The notes below the pieces were generated by a model. It did not search any database, was not told the DNA's origin, and worked only from the letters and a program-made list of their open reading frames with translations. Positions 1 to 8,839 of a stretch of 64,000 nt of DNA are shown piece after piece. Within the stretch, counting starts at the first letter, position 1, and each line of letters opens with the position of its first letter. Origin of the DNA: Saccharopolyspora hordei (GTDB lineage: Bacteria > Actinomycetota > Actinomycetes > Mycobacteriales > Pseudonocardiaceae); the NCBI RefSeq assembly GCF_013410345.1, contig NZ_JACCFJ010000001.1, forward strand, positions 3,137,001 through 3,201,000. Reading direction: 5' to 3'. A program made the position numbers and the translations under genes.

Positions 1-161
1 GTGGCGGGCGGCGACCTCGGGTGACGCCGGACCGCCGAGCGGGTGCGGGGTCGTCGCCGCTCGGGCGGTGCGGCACAGTGGACGGGCGGGCGGTGGTGAC
101 CGCGCAGCCCGGCGGCGCCGCGCACCGCCCCGCCCGCGCGGGGACCGACGACGAGGTGGAC

Positions 162-2831
162 GTGACCAGAGCAGCAGTGCCGCTGATCGGCCGAGCCGAG
201 CTCGTGGCGGACCTGGAGCAGCGCCTCCGGAGCGGCCGCAACCGGTTCGTGCTGCTCGCCGGTCCGCCCGGGATCGGCACGTCGGCGATCGCCGAGCACC
301 TCCTGCGGCGCCACGAGGGACCGCGCCGGCGGGCCACCGCGGCGGCGTGGGAGTCCCGCTGCCCGTACGCCCTGCTGTCGCAGGCGTTCCCCGGCCTGAC
401 CCCGTCCACGCCGCTGGGCACCGCCGGCGAGCTCGCCCGGCTGGCCGCGGGCGCGCTGCTCGTCCTCGACGACGCGCACGTCGCCGACGTGGAGTCGTTG
501 CGCACCCTGGCGTCGGCCCTGCGCCACCACCCCGAGGCCGGGCTGCGGGTGGTGGCCACCGCCACCACCGGTGACCGCCGCACCGACGCCGAGGTGCTCG
601 ACCTGCTGCCGCGGATCGCCACCGACGCGCCCCGGGTCCCGCCGCTGGACGCCCGCCAGATCAGCGAACTGGCCGCCGCCCACGGCGTCGCGCTGCACCC
701 CTCGATGGCCGAGCGGCTGCTGCGCCACACCTCCGGCCGCCCCAAACCGGTCGTCGAACTGCTCGCGGAGCTGCCCCGGTCCACCTGGTCCCGGTTCGAC
801 CCGACGCTGCCCGCCCCAGCCACGGTCGACGCCCGCACCCGGCGCGCGCTGGCGGAGTGCTCGCCCCCGGTCCAGCGGTTCGTCGAGGCGACCGCGGTGC
901 TGGGCGCCGACGCCCCGGTGCGCGACGTGATGGCCCTGGCCGAGCTCGACACCGACCCGCTGCCGCTGCTCGACGAGGCCGCCGAGGCCGGGCTCGTCGA
1001 GCTCGCCCCGCGCGGGCTGACCAGGGTGGGGCCGCCGGACCCCATGGTGCGGGCCGCGGTGCTGACCAGCCTCGGACCGGCGCGGCGCGCCGCCCTGCAG
1101 CGCCGCGCCGCGCAGCTGGTGGCCGACCCGGTCCGGTCGCTGCGGCTGCGGGTGGCCGCCAGCCCCGTGCCCGACGCCGAGGTCGCCGAGCGGTTGGACG
1201 AGCTGGCCCGCGAACACGCCGCGGAAGGCGCCTGGGGCACCGCCGCCACGCTGCTCAGCGACGCCAGCCGGCTCACCGACGACCCGCAGCGGCAGCAGTC
1301 CCGGCTCACCCGCGCCGTCGACGCGTTGATCGGCGCGGGCGACGTCTTCCGCGCGGCGGCGCTGGTCCCGGAGGTGGAGAGCCTGCGCGAGACCCCGCTG
1401 CGGGACGCCGTCCTCGGCTACCTCGCCGTGGTGCGCGGCCGGGCCGCGGAGGCCGGGACCCGCCTGCGCCGCGCCTGGGACATCGTCAGCACCGAGCGCG
1501 AACCGGAGACCGCGGCGCTGGTCTGCCAGCGCTACGTCCTCGACGCGCTCGCCCGCTACGACGGCAGCGACCTGGTGCGGTGGGCCGACCGCGCCATCGC
1601 GCTCGCCGGTGCCGACGCGCCGCCCGCGGTGGAAGCCGCGGCCATCCGCGGTCTCGGGCTCGCCGTGACCGGGCGCGCGGAGCGGGCCCGCCGCGACTAC
1701 GAGCACCTGACCAGGCGGCTGCGGCACGGGGCCCAGGCGCAGCGCGCGGTGATGGCCCGGGGCTGGCTGAACCTGATCACCGACCGGATCGACGACGCCC
1801 GCATCGACTTCGAGAGCGCCGTCCCCACCACCTACCTCGGCGGTTCCGCGCGGATCTCGCTGTGGGCGCGCGCGTGGCTGGCGCGGACGCAGTTCCTCAC
1901 CGGGGAGTGCGACGCGGCGCTGGCGACCGTCCGCGGGGCCCTGGAACTGCAGGAGAGCACCGGGCTGCTGCTGACCGGACCGCTGCTGCTGTGGACGGCG
2001 GCGGCGGTGCACGCGGTGCGCGGGGCCTGGGACGCCGCCGAGAGCGTGCTGCTGCAGTGCGCCACCGGCCCGAACGACTACCAGATCATGCGGATCCCGG
2101 GCCGGCTCGCGCGCGCCCACGTCGCCGAGGCCCGCGCCGACTCGGCCGGGGTGCTGCGGGCGCTGTACCCGCTCACCCGCCCGGCCGCGTCCTCGAACGC
2201 CGACGAACCCGGCCACTGGCCGTGGCACGACATGTACGCCCAGGCGCTGGTGCTGCTCGGCCGACTCGACGAGGCCGACGCCTTCCTCACCCCGCACGAG
2301 GAGCTGGCGGCCGAGCGCGACCACGCGTCGGCCCGCGCCCGGCTGGCGGCCGCCCGCGGTCGGCTCCACGGCGCGCGCGGCGACGTCGCCGCCGCCACCG
2401 CGTCGTTCGAGGAAGCGCTGGGGCTGATCGACGCGCTGCCGCTGCGCTACGACCAGGCCCGCATCAACTTCAGCTACGGCCAGGCGTTGCGCCGCCTCGG
2501 CCGCCGCGCCCGGGCCGACGTCGCGCTCACCGCGGCCCGCGACGGCTTCGCCGCGATGGGGGCGACGACCTACGTCGAACGCTGCGACCGAGAGCTCAAG
2601 GCCGGGGGCGTCCACCTCGCGCGCTCGCACTCGGTGCTGACCCCGCAGGAGGAGGCGGTGACGCGCCTGGTCGCGCGGGGGATGTCCAACAAGGAGGTCG
2701 CGGCGGAGCTGTTCCTGTCCAGCAAGACCGTGCAGTACCACCTGACCCGCATCTACGCGAAGTTCGGCATCCGCTCCCGCACGGAGCTCGCCGCTCGCTA
2801 CCGCGCCACGTCGGAGGAGGCGGAGGACTGA
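162..2831 (+). CDS. LAL-type LuxR regulator with variant Walker A
   Basis: Large ATP-binding regulator of the LAL family. An N-terminal AAA/STAND ATPase precedes a long helical (TPR-like) middle, and a LuxR helix-turn-helix occupies roughly residues 825-885 (LTPQEEAVTRLV...NKEVAAELFLSSKTVQYHL). The P-loop near residues 34-41 reads GPPGIGTS, so the usual lysine of GK[ST] is threonine. A Walker B-like LLVLDDAH follows near residue 99. I chose the GTG at 162 because GAGG sits just upstream; in-frame codons extend back to 21 without a better ribosome site. Target genes are unknown. The hexuronate locus next door has its own LacI repressor, so this gene may serve something left of the window. Confidence 0.85.
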   Translation: MTRAAVPLIGRAELVADLEQRLRSGRNRFVLLAGPPGIGTSAIAEHLLRRHEGPRRRATAAAWESRCPYALLSQAFPGLTPSTPLGTAGELARLAAGALLVLDDAHVADVESLRTLASALRHHPEAGLRVVATATTGDRRTDAEVLDLLPRIATDAPRVPPLDARQISELAAAHGVALHPSMAERLLRHTSGRPKPVVELLAELPRSTWSRFDPTLPAPATVDARTRRALAECSPPVQRFVEATAVLGADAPVRDVMALAELDTDPLPLLDEAAEAGLVELAPRGLTRVGPPDPMVRAAVLTSLGPARRAALQRRAAQLVADPVRSLRLRVAASPVPDAEVAERLDELAREHAAEGAWGTAATLLSDASRLTDDPQRQQSRLTRAVDALIGAGDVFRAAALVPEVESLRETPLRDAVLGYLAVVRGRAAEAGTRLRRAWDIVSTEREPETAALVCQRYVLDALARYDGSDLVRWADRAIALAGADAPPAVEAAAIRGLGLAVTGRAERARRDYEHLTRRLRHGAQAQRAVMARGWLNLITDRIDDARIDFESAVPTTYLGGSARISLWARAWLARTQFLTGECDAALATVRGALELQESTGLLLTGPLLLWTAAAVHAVRGAWDAAESVLLQCATGPNDYQIMRIPGRLARAHVAEARADSAGVLRALYPLTRPAASSNADEPGHWPWHDMYAQALVLLGRLDEADAFLTPHEELAAERDHASARARLAAARGRLHGARGDVAAATASFEEALGLIDALPLRYDQARINFSYGQALRRLGRRARADVALTAARDGFAAMGATTYVERCDRELKAGGVHLARSHSVLTPQEEAVTRLVARGMSNKEVAAELFLSSKTVQYHLTRIYAKFGIRSRTELAARYRATSEEAED

Positions 2832-3165
2832 ACCGTCCGGTGTGGACGGTGCGGCCGGAGGTCGGCGGCGCCCCCGGGGGGAGCCGTCCTCCCGGTACTC
2901 TGCCACGTGCGCCGGCGGCATGCCGCAAGGCCTCGAACCGCGAACTCGACGACCGCACCACCGGGGGGTGCCCCCACCACCCGCACACCCGCGAAACGCG
3001 GGTTCCCGCGCCAGACAACCGGTTCTCGGTGGGACGTGGTGGCAACTCCGGGAAACTCGTTGCTGCGGGGGTCCCGCGATCCTTGGGTTCGGCCGGCACC
3101 GGCTGCCAGCCGCGGTCGACAGTAATCCCCTGTCATCGGCCGGTTTCCGGCCAAGAGGAGCGACG
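2832..3165. promoter_or_regulatory. Gap with LacI-type half-sites before the uidA remnant
   Basis: This gene-free stretch of about 330 bases precedes the broken beta-glucuronidase. It contains TGGCAAC at 3040-3046 and an inverted GTTGC at 3059-3063. These are half-sites of the perfect TGGCAACTCGTTGCCA palindrome before uxaC, but spaced further apart. I infer a degenerate or double operator for the local LacI regulator, left over from when uidA was functional. A clear AGAGGAG ribosome site sits just before the ATG at 3166. I see nothing else in this gap. Confidence 0.4.
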
Positions 3166-3383
3166 ATGCTTCGACCCACCGTGAACGCCTGCCGGGACCG
3201 CGACCGCCTCGACGGGCTGTGGGGGTTCGCGCTCGACCCGGCCGGGGAAGGCCGTGACCAGCGGTGGTGGCGGGACAGGCTGCCCGGTCGCCTCGAAGTC
3301 CCGGTCCCCGCCAGCTACAACGACGTCTCCGCCGACGCGGAGGTCCGGGACCACGTCGGCGACGTCTGGTACCAGACCCACCG
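3166..3383 (+). pseudogene. uidA: N-terminal remnant of beta-glucuronidase
   Basis: About 73 codons match the start of GH2 beta-glucuronidase (enzymes of about 600 residues): MLRP..., LDGLWGFALD, a DQRWW segment, VPASYND, DVRDH-like text and GDVWYQ. Similarity ends abruptly after the WYQTHR segment near 3383. All later parts are absent, including the sugar-binding, immunoglobulin-like and TIM-barrel catalytic domains. Start and ribosome site (AGAGGAG) are intact, so a short nonsense peptide may still be made. The enzyme would release glucuronate from glucuronides and feed the uxaC/uxuB/manD genes alongside, which supports the identification. Confidence 0.8.
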
Positions 3384-3506
3384 CTCAAGTGGGCCGCCGC
3401 CGCGATCGCGTTCATGGCCGCCTACCCGTTGACCGAAGCGCGGTTCCGCGCGGTCACCGCCGAGGTGGCGCAGCGCCGCGCCCGGCGCGGGGTGACGTGC
3501 TCTTGA
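3384..3506 (+). pseudogene. C-terminal remnant of a GPH-type sugar transporter
   Basis: In a different frame from the uidA remnant, roughly 40 codons read LKWAAAAIAFMAAYPLTEAR and on to a stop at 3506. A hydrophobic last helix followed by a YPLTEARF..V..E...RR tail is typical of the C-terminus of glycoside-pentoside-hexuronide (GPH/MFS) symporters such as glucuronide carriers. No start or preceding helices remain. Together with the neighbouring fragment this looks like one deletion that removed most of uidA and most of an adjacent uidB-like gene. The family is inferred from a short tail, so it is less certain than uidA. Confidence 0.55.
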
Positions 3507-3515
3507 CCCGCGGTA

Positions 3516-3541
3516 CCCCGGGCCCTGCGCCGGGCCCGGGG
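3516..3541. terminator. GC hairpin between transporter remnant and manD
   Basis: Perfect 10-bp inverted repeat, CCCCGGGCCC at 3516-3525 and GGGCCCGGGG at 3532-3541, with a 6-base loop. It lies between the end of the rightward remnant and the stop of the leftward dehydratase gene, so it can serve both. No T-run follows, as is common in actinomycetes. Confidence 0.7.
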
Positions 3542-3551
3542 ACCGGGTCGG

Positions 3552-4790
3552 TCACCAGTCGTGCACGGTGCCGTCGAGCAGCCGGTTCGTCGGCAGGTAC
3601 GCGGGCTCGTAGGGGTGCTTCGCGGCCAGCTCCTCGTCGAAGTGGATGCCCAGCCCGGGTTCCTCGCTCGGGCGCAGACCACCGTCGGCGAACTCCAGCG
3701 TCGGACCGAACACCTCGTTGGTCTGCTCACTGTGGAGCATGTACTCCTGGATGCCGAAGTTGTGCAGCGCCAGTCCCAAGTGGACGGAGGCGGACATGCC
3801 GATCGGGGAGACGTCGGTGGGGCCGTGCATGCCGGACTTGACCTGGTACAGCGCGGCGAAGTCCATGATGCGCCGCACCCCGGTGATCCCGCCGGCGTGG
3901 GTGACGGGGGAGCGCACGTAGTCGATGAGCTGCTCCTGGATGAGCGACTGGTAGTCCCAGATCGTGTTGAACACCTCGCCGATCGCCAGCGGGGTGGTGG
4001 TGTGCTGGCGGACCAGGCGCAGCGCCTCCTGGTTCTCGGCGGGGGTGACGTCCTCCAGCCAGAACAGGTCGTAGGGTTCCAGCGACTTGCCGAGCTTGGC
4101 CGCCTGGATCGGGGTCAGCCGGTGGTGCGCGTCGTGCAGCAGCACCAGCTCGGGACCGAACTCGCTGCGCACCGCTTCGAAGACGGTCGGCACGTGGCGC
4201 AGGTAGGCGCGGGTGTCCCAGGTCTCCTCGGTCGGCCGCGCGGCCCGGCGTGCGGGTTCGTAGTCGTAGCGCCCGCCGCTGCCCACCGAGGCCGCCGAGC
4301 TGGAGGCCACGCCGTACACCGACGGCAGGCCGGGAACGCCGGTCTGGATCCGGATCGCGCGGAAACCGAGCTCCTGGTGGGCGCGGACCGACTCGAACAG
4401 CTCCGGCAGGTCCCGGCCGCTGGCGTGGCCGTAGACCAGGCAGCGCTCGCGGCTCTCCCCGCCGAGCAGCTGGTACAGCGGCAGTCCTGCGACCTTGGCC
4501 TTGATGTCCCACAGCGCCGTGTCCACCGCGGCGATGGCCGCCATCGTCACCGGGCCCCGGCGCCAGTACCCGCCGCGGTAGAGGTACTGCCAGGTGTCCT
4601 CGATGCGGTGCGCATCGCGCCCGACCAGCAGCGGGGCGACGTGGTCGCGCAGGTAGCTGGCCACCGACAGCTCGCGGCCGTTGAGCGTCGCGTCGCCGAA
4701 GCCGACGACGCCGTCCGCCGTCGTGATCTTCAGGGTCACGAAGTTGCGGCCCGGGCTGGTGACGATGACATCGGCGCGTTCGATGCGCAC
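3552..4790 (-). CDS. manD: D-mannonate dehydratase, enolase superfamily
   Basis: Mandelate racemase/enolase-superfamily dehydratase of about 412 residues. It should convert D-mannonate to 2-keto-3-deoxy-D-gluconate. Typical ManD features are visible: an N-terminal lid region, ATVD-like barrel entry ([13 protein letters not shown]), [11 protein letters not shown] with metal Asp and general-base His, WLEDVTP with a metal Glu, LAIGEVFN with a second Glu, and a C-terminal capping segment near EYMLHSEQ. I chose the GTG at 4790 because AAGGAG lies 8 bases upstream; longer readings start in non-conserved sequence. It is divergent from the LacI gene with an operator between them. It fits downstream of UxaC and the mannitol-type dehydrogenase in glucuronate breakdown. 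The substrate is family inference; gluconate-active relatives exist. Confidence 0.87.
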   Translation of the reverse strand: MRIERADVIVTSPGRNFVTLKITTADGVVGFGDATLNGRELSVASYLRDHVAPLLVGRDAHRIEDTWQYLYRGGYWRRGPVTMAAIAAVDTALWDIKAKVAGLPLYQLLGGESRERCLVYGHASGRDLPELFESVRAHQELGFRAIRIQTGVPGLPSVYGVASSSAASVGSGGRYDYEPARRAARPTEETWDTRAYLRHVPTVFEAVRSEFGPELVLLHDAHHRLTPIQAAKLGKSLEPYDLFWLEDVTPAENQEALRLVRQHTTTPLAIGEVFNTIWDYQSLIQEQLIDYVRSPVTHAGGITGVRRIMDFAALYQVKSGMHGPTDVSPIGMSASVHLGLALHNFGIQEYMLHSEQTNEVFGPTLEFADGGLRPSEEPGLGIHFDEELAAKHPYEPAYLPTNRLLDGTVHDW

Positions 4791-4890
4791 AGCGCTCACT
4801 CCTTCTGACGGTGCGGGGTCGGTCGAGCGGACCGGCGCGCGGAGCCGGGGGCCGCCGACGGGCTCGAACCTAGGAAGCTGTGACCCTGAC

Positions 4891-4904
4891 GGCAACTGGT
4901 TGCC
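4891..4904. promoter_or_regulatory. LacI-type operator between manD and its regulator
   Basis: GGCAACTGGTTGCC, a perfect palindrome in the divergent promoter region between manD and the LacI gene. The same half-sites recur at 5982-5997, so autoregulation plus control of manD is likely. Confidence 0.65.
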
Positions 4905-4946
4905 ATTTGTTGTTCCCCCGGTGGCACCGTGGTACGAGGAGGACCC

Positions 4947-5942
4947 GTGGAACACGTCCGGCCGACGATCTACGACGTGGCGCGCCACTGCGGCGTGGCC
5001 GCGTCCACGGTGTCACGCGCCTTCAGCAACCCCGCCCGGGTCAGCGCCGCCACCCGGGAACGGGTCCAGGCGGCGGCCCGCGAGATCGGGTACGAGCCGC
5101 GGCCGTTGGCGCGGGCGGAAGCGCCGGGGCGGATCCGGACGCTGACCCTGGTGGTCTCCGACATCTCCAACCCGTACTACGTCACCGTGATCAAGGCGGC
5201 GCAGGCCCGGGCGATCGAGCGGAACTACACCCTGGCGCTGACCGACAGCGACGAGTCGGCGCAGGTGGAGGCCAGCAACCTGCGGCAACTGCTGGCCACC
5301 ACCAGCGGCGGCATCCTGGCCACCTCCCGGCTCTCCGACGACGCCGTCCGGCAGCTCGCCGCGCACCGCCCGCTGGTGATGGTCAACCGCCAGATCGACG
5401 GCGTGCCGTGCCTGGTGGTCGACACCGCTGCCGGGATGCGCAAGGCCGTCCGGCACCTGGCGGTGCTCGGGCACCGCCGCATCGCGTACCTGTCCGGCCC
5501 GCGGAACTCCTGGATCAACGGCCAGCGCTGGCAGGCGGTGAGCGGTGAGGCCGCGACGCTGGGGCTGCACGTGTCGTTCCTCGGGCCGTTCGCGCCGAAC
5601 CGGCAGAGCGGTCAGGAAGCGGCGGACGCGCTCATGCTCAACGACGTCACGGCCGCGATCGGCTACAACGACCTCATCACCATCGGCGCGCTGCAACGGC
5701 TGCAGACGATGGGGGTGCGCGTGCCCGACGACCTCAGCCTCGTCGGCTGCGACGACATCTTCGGTGCCGACCTCACCAGCCCCGGGCTCACCACGATCGC
5801 GGGCCCGGCGGACAAGCTCGGCGCCTACGCCGTCGACATCCTGCACGCGCGGCTCTCCGGCCAGGGCGACGGGCCGGGCTCGCGCGTGTTCGACTCGCAC
5901 ATGGTGGTCCGGGGATCGGTGGGGCCGGCGCCGGCCGCGTGA
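4947..5942 (+). CDS. LacI-family regulator of hexuronate genes
   Basis: A 331-residue LacI/GalR repressor. Its N-terminal helix-turn-helix reads [20 protein letters not shown], with a hinge near residue 55 ([11 protein letters not shown]). A periplasmic-binding-protein-like ligand domain follows ([21 protein letters not shown], the late [12 protein letters not shown] segment). The GTG at 4947 has GAGGAGG seven bases upstream and is preferred over the ATG at 4929. The gene sits between manD and uxaC, and GGCAAC-N2-GTTGCC palindromes flank it on both sides. This suggests it represses both directions and releases DNA on binding a uronate or pathway intermediate. The inducer is inference. Confidence 0.85.
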   Translation: MEHVRPTIYDVARHCGVAASTVSRAFSNPARVSAATRERVQAAAREIGYEPRPLARAEAPGRIRTLTLVVSDISNPYYVTVIKAAQARAIERNYTLALTDSDESAQVEASNLRQLLATTSGGILATSRLSDDAVRQLAAHRPLVMVNRQIDGVPCLVVDTAAGMRKAVRHLAVLGHRRIAYLSGPRNSWINGQRWQAVSGEAATLGLHVSFLGPFAPNRQSGQEAADALMLNDVTAAIGYNDLITIGALQRLQTMGVRVPDDLSLVGCDDIFGADLTSPGLTTIAGPADKLGAYAVDILHARLSGQGDGPGSRVFDSHMVVRGSVGPAPAA

Positions 5943-5981
5943 CCGCGCGCCGCCGTTCGCCGGACCCGCGAAGGCAACTGA

Positions 5982-5997
5982 TGGCAACTCGTTGCCA
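5982..5997. promoter_or_regulatory. Perfect operator palindrome before uxaC
   Basis: TGGCAACTCGTTGCCA is a perfect 16-bp palindrome. A further GGCAACTG half-site sits just to its left. It lies 17 bases before the proposed uxaC start, where a bound LacI protein would block transcription or elongation. Confidence 0.7.
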
Positions 5998-6013
5998 GCG
6001 GGCGTGGGCAACG

Positions 6014-7492
6014 ATGATGCTGCCGCACATGGACGGTGGTACGACGTCAACCGCACCGGCGGACGCCCCGAACGCCAGCCCCGCGCCGCTGAGCCCGCAC
6101 CCGGACCGCTTGCTGCCGAGCGACCCGGCGCAGCGGGCGATCGCGCGCCGGCTCTACGAGAGCGTGCGGGACCTCCCGCTGCTGAGCCCGCACGGCCACG
6201 TGGACCCGGCCACGCTCGCGGCGGACGACCCGTTCCCCGATCCCGCGGCGCTGCTGGTCACCCCGGACCACTACGTGACCCGGCTGCTGCACGCGCACGG
6301 CGTGCCGCTCCACGAACTCGGCCTGCCCGACCGCGACGGCGCCCCGGTCGCCCCGCCGCGCGAGGTGTGGCGCGCGTTCTGCTCGCACTGGCACCACTTC
6401 CTCGGCACCGCGTCGCGGCAGTGGATCGAGTCCGAGCTGCACGACGTGCTCGGGGTGCGCGTCCAACCGTCCGCGGCAACGGCCGACGCGCTCTACGACG
6501 AACTGGTCGCGAAGCTCGCCGAGCCGGGCATGCGCCCCCGCGCCCTGTACGAGTCGTTCAACCTCGAGGTGCTGGCCACCACCGACGACCCGGCCGACGA
6601 CCTGCGCCACCACCGCGCGCTGGCCGCCGACCCGAGCTGGTCCGGGCGGGTCATCCCCACCTTCCGCCCGGACCGCTACCTGGACGCGACCAGCAGCGAC
6701 TGGCCCGCGGCCCTGGACCGCCTCGCGGAGGCCAGCGGCATCGACACCGGCAGCTACCAGGGCCTGGTGCGGGCGCTGGAGGCCCGGCGCGACTTCTTCC
6801 GCGAGAACGGGGCCACGGCGACCGACCACAGCGCGCCGGACCCGGAGATGGCGTTCCTCCCGGAAGCCGACGCGGCGCGGCTGTTCGACGCGGTCCGCAA
6901 GGGCGAAGCCGCCCCCGAGGGGGCGCGGCTGCTGTCCCGGCAGCTGCTGGGCGAGAACGCCCGCATGGCCGCCGAGGACGGGTTGGTGATGGCGCTGCAC
7001 ACCGGCAGCTGCCGCAACCACCACACGCCCACCTTCGCCCGCTACGGACCCGACACCGGCCACGACATCCCGACGAGCACCGAGTTCACCCGCGCGCTGC
7101 GGCCGATGCTGGAGCGGTTCGGCACCCACCCGCGCTTCCAGGCCGTGGTGTTCACCCTCGACGAGACCACGTTCTCGCGAGAACTGGCGCCGCTGGCCGG
7201 TTTCTACCCCGCGATGTACCTGGGCGCCCCGTGGTGGTTCCTCGACGCACCGCGGGCGATGCGCCGGTTCCGGGACGCGGTCACCGAGACCGCCGGCTTC
7301 CACCGCACCTCCGGCTTCATCGACGACACGCGGGGGTTCTGCTCCATCCCGGCCCGCCACGACACCGCCCGGCGGGTCGACGCCGGCCACCTGGCCGGTC
7401 TGGTCGCCGAGCACGTGCTCAGCGAGGAGGACGCGGCGCAGGTGCTGCGCGACCTCAACGACAGCCTCCCGCGGAAGGCGTTCCGGCTGTGA
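6014..7492 (+). CDS. uxaC: Glucuronate (uronate) isomerase
   Basis: Amidohydrolase-fold isomerase that interconverts D-glucuronate and D-fructuronate (or galacturonate and tagaturonate). Family hallmarks are LLPSDP...IARRLYESV near the start, the metal-binding SPHGHVDP, FCSHWHHFLGT, the internal MALHTGSCRNHH and the late GFIDDTRGFCSIPARHD. Length of about 492 residues is close to family size. The start is uncertain: tandem ATGs at 6014 and 6017 and another at 6029 are possible, none with a strong ribosome site. The operator at 5982-5997 makes earlier in-frame codons less likely. Its stop overlaps the GTG of the next gene (GTGA), indicating translational coupling. Confidence 0.88.
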   Translation: MMLPHMDGGTTSTAPADAPNASPAPLSPHPDRLLPSDPAQRAIARRLYESVRDLPLLSPHGHVDPATLAADDPFPDPAALLVTPDHYVTRLLHAHGVPLHELGLPDRDGAPVAPPREVWRAFCSHWHHFLGTASRQWIESELHDVLGVRVQPSAATADALYDELVAKLAEPGMRPRALYESFNLEVLATTDDPADDLRHHRALAADPSWSGRVIPTFRPDRYLDATSSDWPAALDRLAEASGIDTGSYQGLVRALEARRDFFRENGATATDHSAPDPEMAFLPEADAARLFDAVRKGEAAPEGARLLSRQLLGENARMAAEDGLVMALHTGSCRNHHTPTFARYGPDTGHDIPTSTEFTRALRPMLERFGTHPRFQAVVFTLDETTFSRELAPLAGFYPAMYLGAPWWFLDAPRAMRRFRDAVTETAGFHRTSGFIDDTRGFCSIPARHDTARRVDAGHLAGLVAEHVLSEEDAAQVLRDLNDSLPRKAFRL

Positions 7493-8745
7493 CGGGCAGG
7501 ATCCACCGGACGGCGGCCGGTCTCGGCCCCGCAGCGCCGGTCCGCGCTGTCCACTTGGGACTGGGCGGCTTCCACCGCTCGCACCAGGCCTGGTACACCG
7601 CGGGCGACCCGGAGTGGGGGATCGCCGCCTACACCTTCCGCAACACCGAGCTGCCGCGCGCGCTCACCGAGCAGCAGGGCGTCTACACCCTGCTGGTGGC
7701 GGGGGAGGAGGCCGAGGTGGTCGGCTCGCTCAGCCGCGCCCACGCGGGCGCCGACCGGGAGAGCTGGCTGGCCGACCTGGCCTCGCCCGACGTCGCGGTG
7801 CTCACGCTGACCGTCACCGAGGCGGCCTACGCCGTGCCCGAGCCGGGCCAGGACTCGGCCGTGCAGCGCGTCGTGGCGGGGCTGCGGGCGCGCCACCGCA
7901 GCGGTGGCGCGCCGATCACCGTGGTGCCCTGCGACAACGTGCCGGACAACGGTGCGGTGCTGCGTTCGGTCCTGCGCAGCGCGACCCGGGACGACCGCCG
8001 GTTCGCCGCGTGGGTCGAGGAGCAGGTCAGCGTCGTCAGCACCGTTGTCGACCGGATCACCCCGGCCCCCACCGACGAGGACGTGGCGGCCGCGCTGCGC
8101 GCGACCGGGCTGCGCGACGAAGCCCCCGTGCGCACCGAGCCGTTCACCGAGTGGCTCCTCGCCGGCGACTTCCCGGCCGGGCGCCCGGCGTGGGAGCGGC
8201 GCGGAGCGCGGTTCGTGCCCGACGTCGGCGTCTACCAGCAGCGCAAGCTGTGGTTCCTCAACGGCGCGCACTCCCTGCTGGCCTACGCGGGACTGGCCCG
8301 GGGGCACACCACCATCCGCGAGGCCGTGGACGACGACGCCCTCGCCGGCACGGTGCAGCAGTGGTGGGACACCGCCGCGCGGCACATCGCGCTCGACCCG
8401 GCGGAGGTCGCCGAGTACTGCCGACGGCTCCGGGACCGCTTCGCCGCCCCGGGGATCCGGCACCAGCTGCGGCAGATCGCCACCGACGGCTCGCAGAAGA
8501 TCCCCGCGCGGTGGCTGCCGGTCCTGCGCGCCGAGCGGGCCGCGGGACGGCTGCCCGGCGCGGTCGTCACCGGGCTCGCCGCCTGGCTGCTCCACCTGCG
8601 TGGGGGCGAGGTGCGGGATCCGCGCGCCGCGGAGCTGGTCGAGTCGGCCGGTTCGGTGCGGCGCGCGCTGCTCGCCCTCGACGAGGAGGTCGGGGCGGAC
8701 GACGAGCTCGTCTCGGCGGTCGAGGCGGAGCTGCACCGCACCTGA
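7489..8745 (+). CDS. uxuB: Mannitol dehydrogenase-family fructuronate reductase
   Basis: Long-chain polyol dehydrogenase of 418 residues. The N-terminal NAD-binding segment reads VHLGLGGFHRSHQA and the catalytic signature is KLWFLNGAHSLLAYAG (Lys, Asn and His of the family). Adjacent to uxaC and manD, the best role is NADH-linked interconversion of D-fructuronate and D-mannonate. Family members also act on tagaturonate or mannitol, so the substrate rests on context. The GTG start overlaps the uxaC stop by four bases, so the two are translated as a pair. The symporter gene follows after a 94-base gap. Confidence 0.82.
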   Translation: MTGRIHRTAAGLGPAAPVRAVHLGLGGFHRSHQAWYTAGDPEWGIAAYTFRNTELPRALTEQQGVYTLLVAGEEAEVVGSLSRAHAGADRESWLADLASPDVAVLTLTVTEAAYAVPEPGQDSAVQRVVAGLRARHRSGGAPITVVPCDNVPDNGAVLRSVLRSATRDDRRFAAWVEEQVSVVSTVVDRITPAPTDEDVAAALRATGLRDEAPVRTEPFTEWLLAGDFPAGRPAWERRGARFVPDVGVYQQRKLWFLNGAHSLLAYAGLARGHTTIREAVDDDALAGTVQQWWDTAARHIALDPAEVAEYCRRLRDRFAAPGIRHQLRQIATDGSQKIPARWLPVLRAERAAGRLPGAVVTGLAAWLLHLRGGEVRDPRAAELVESAGSVRRALLALDEEVGADDELVSAVEAELHRT

Positions 8746-8839
8746 GGCCCGCGACGTTCCACCCGAACGCCGCTCCCGCACAACGAAGTGAGCGCCGGCG
8801 GAGCCCCGTCCCCGCCGGCCCAGGGGAGGAAGATCCGGT

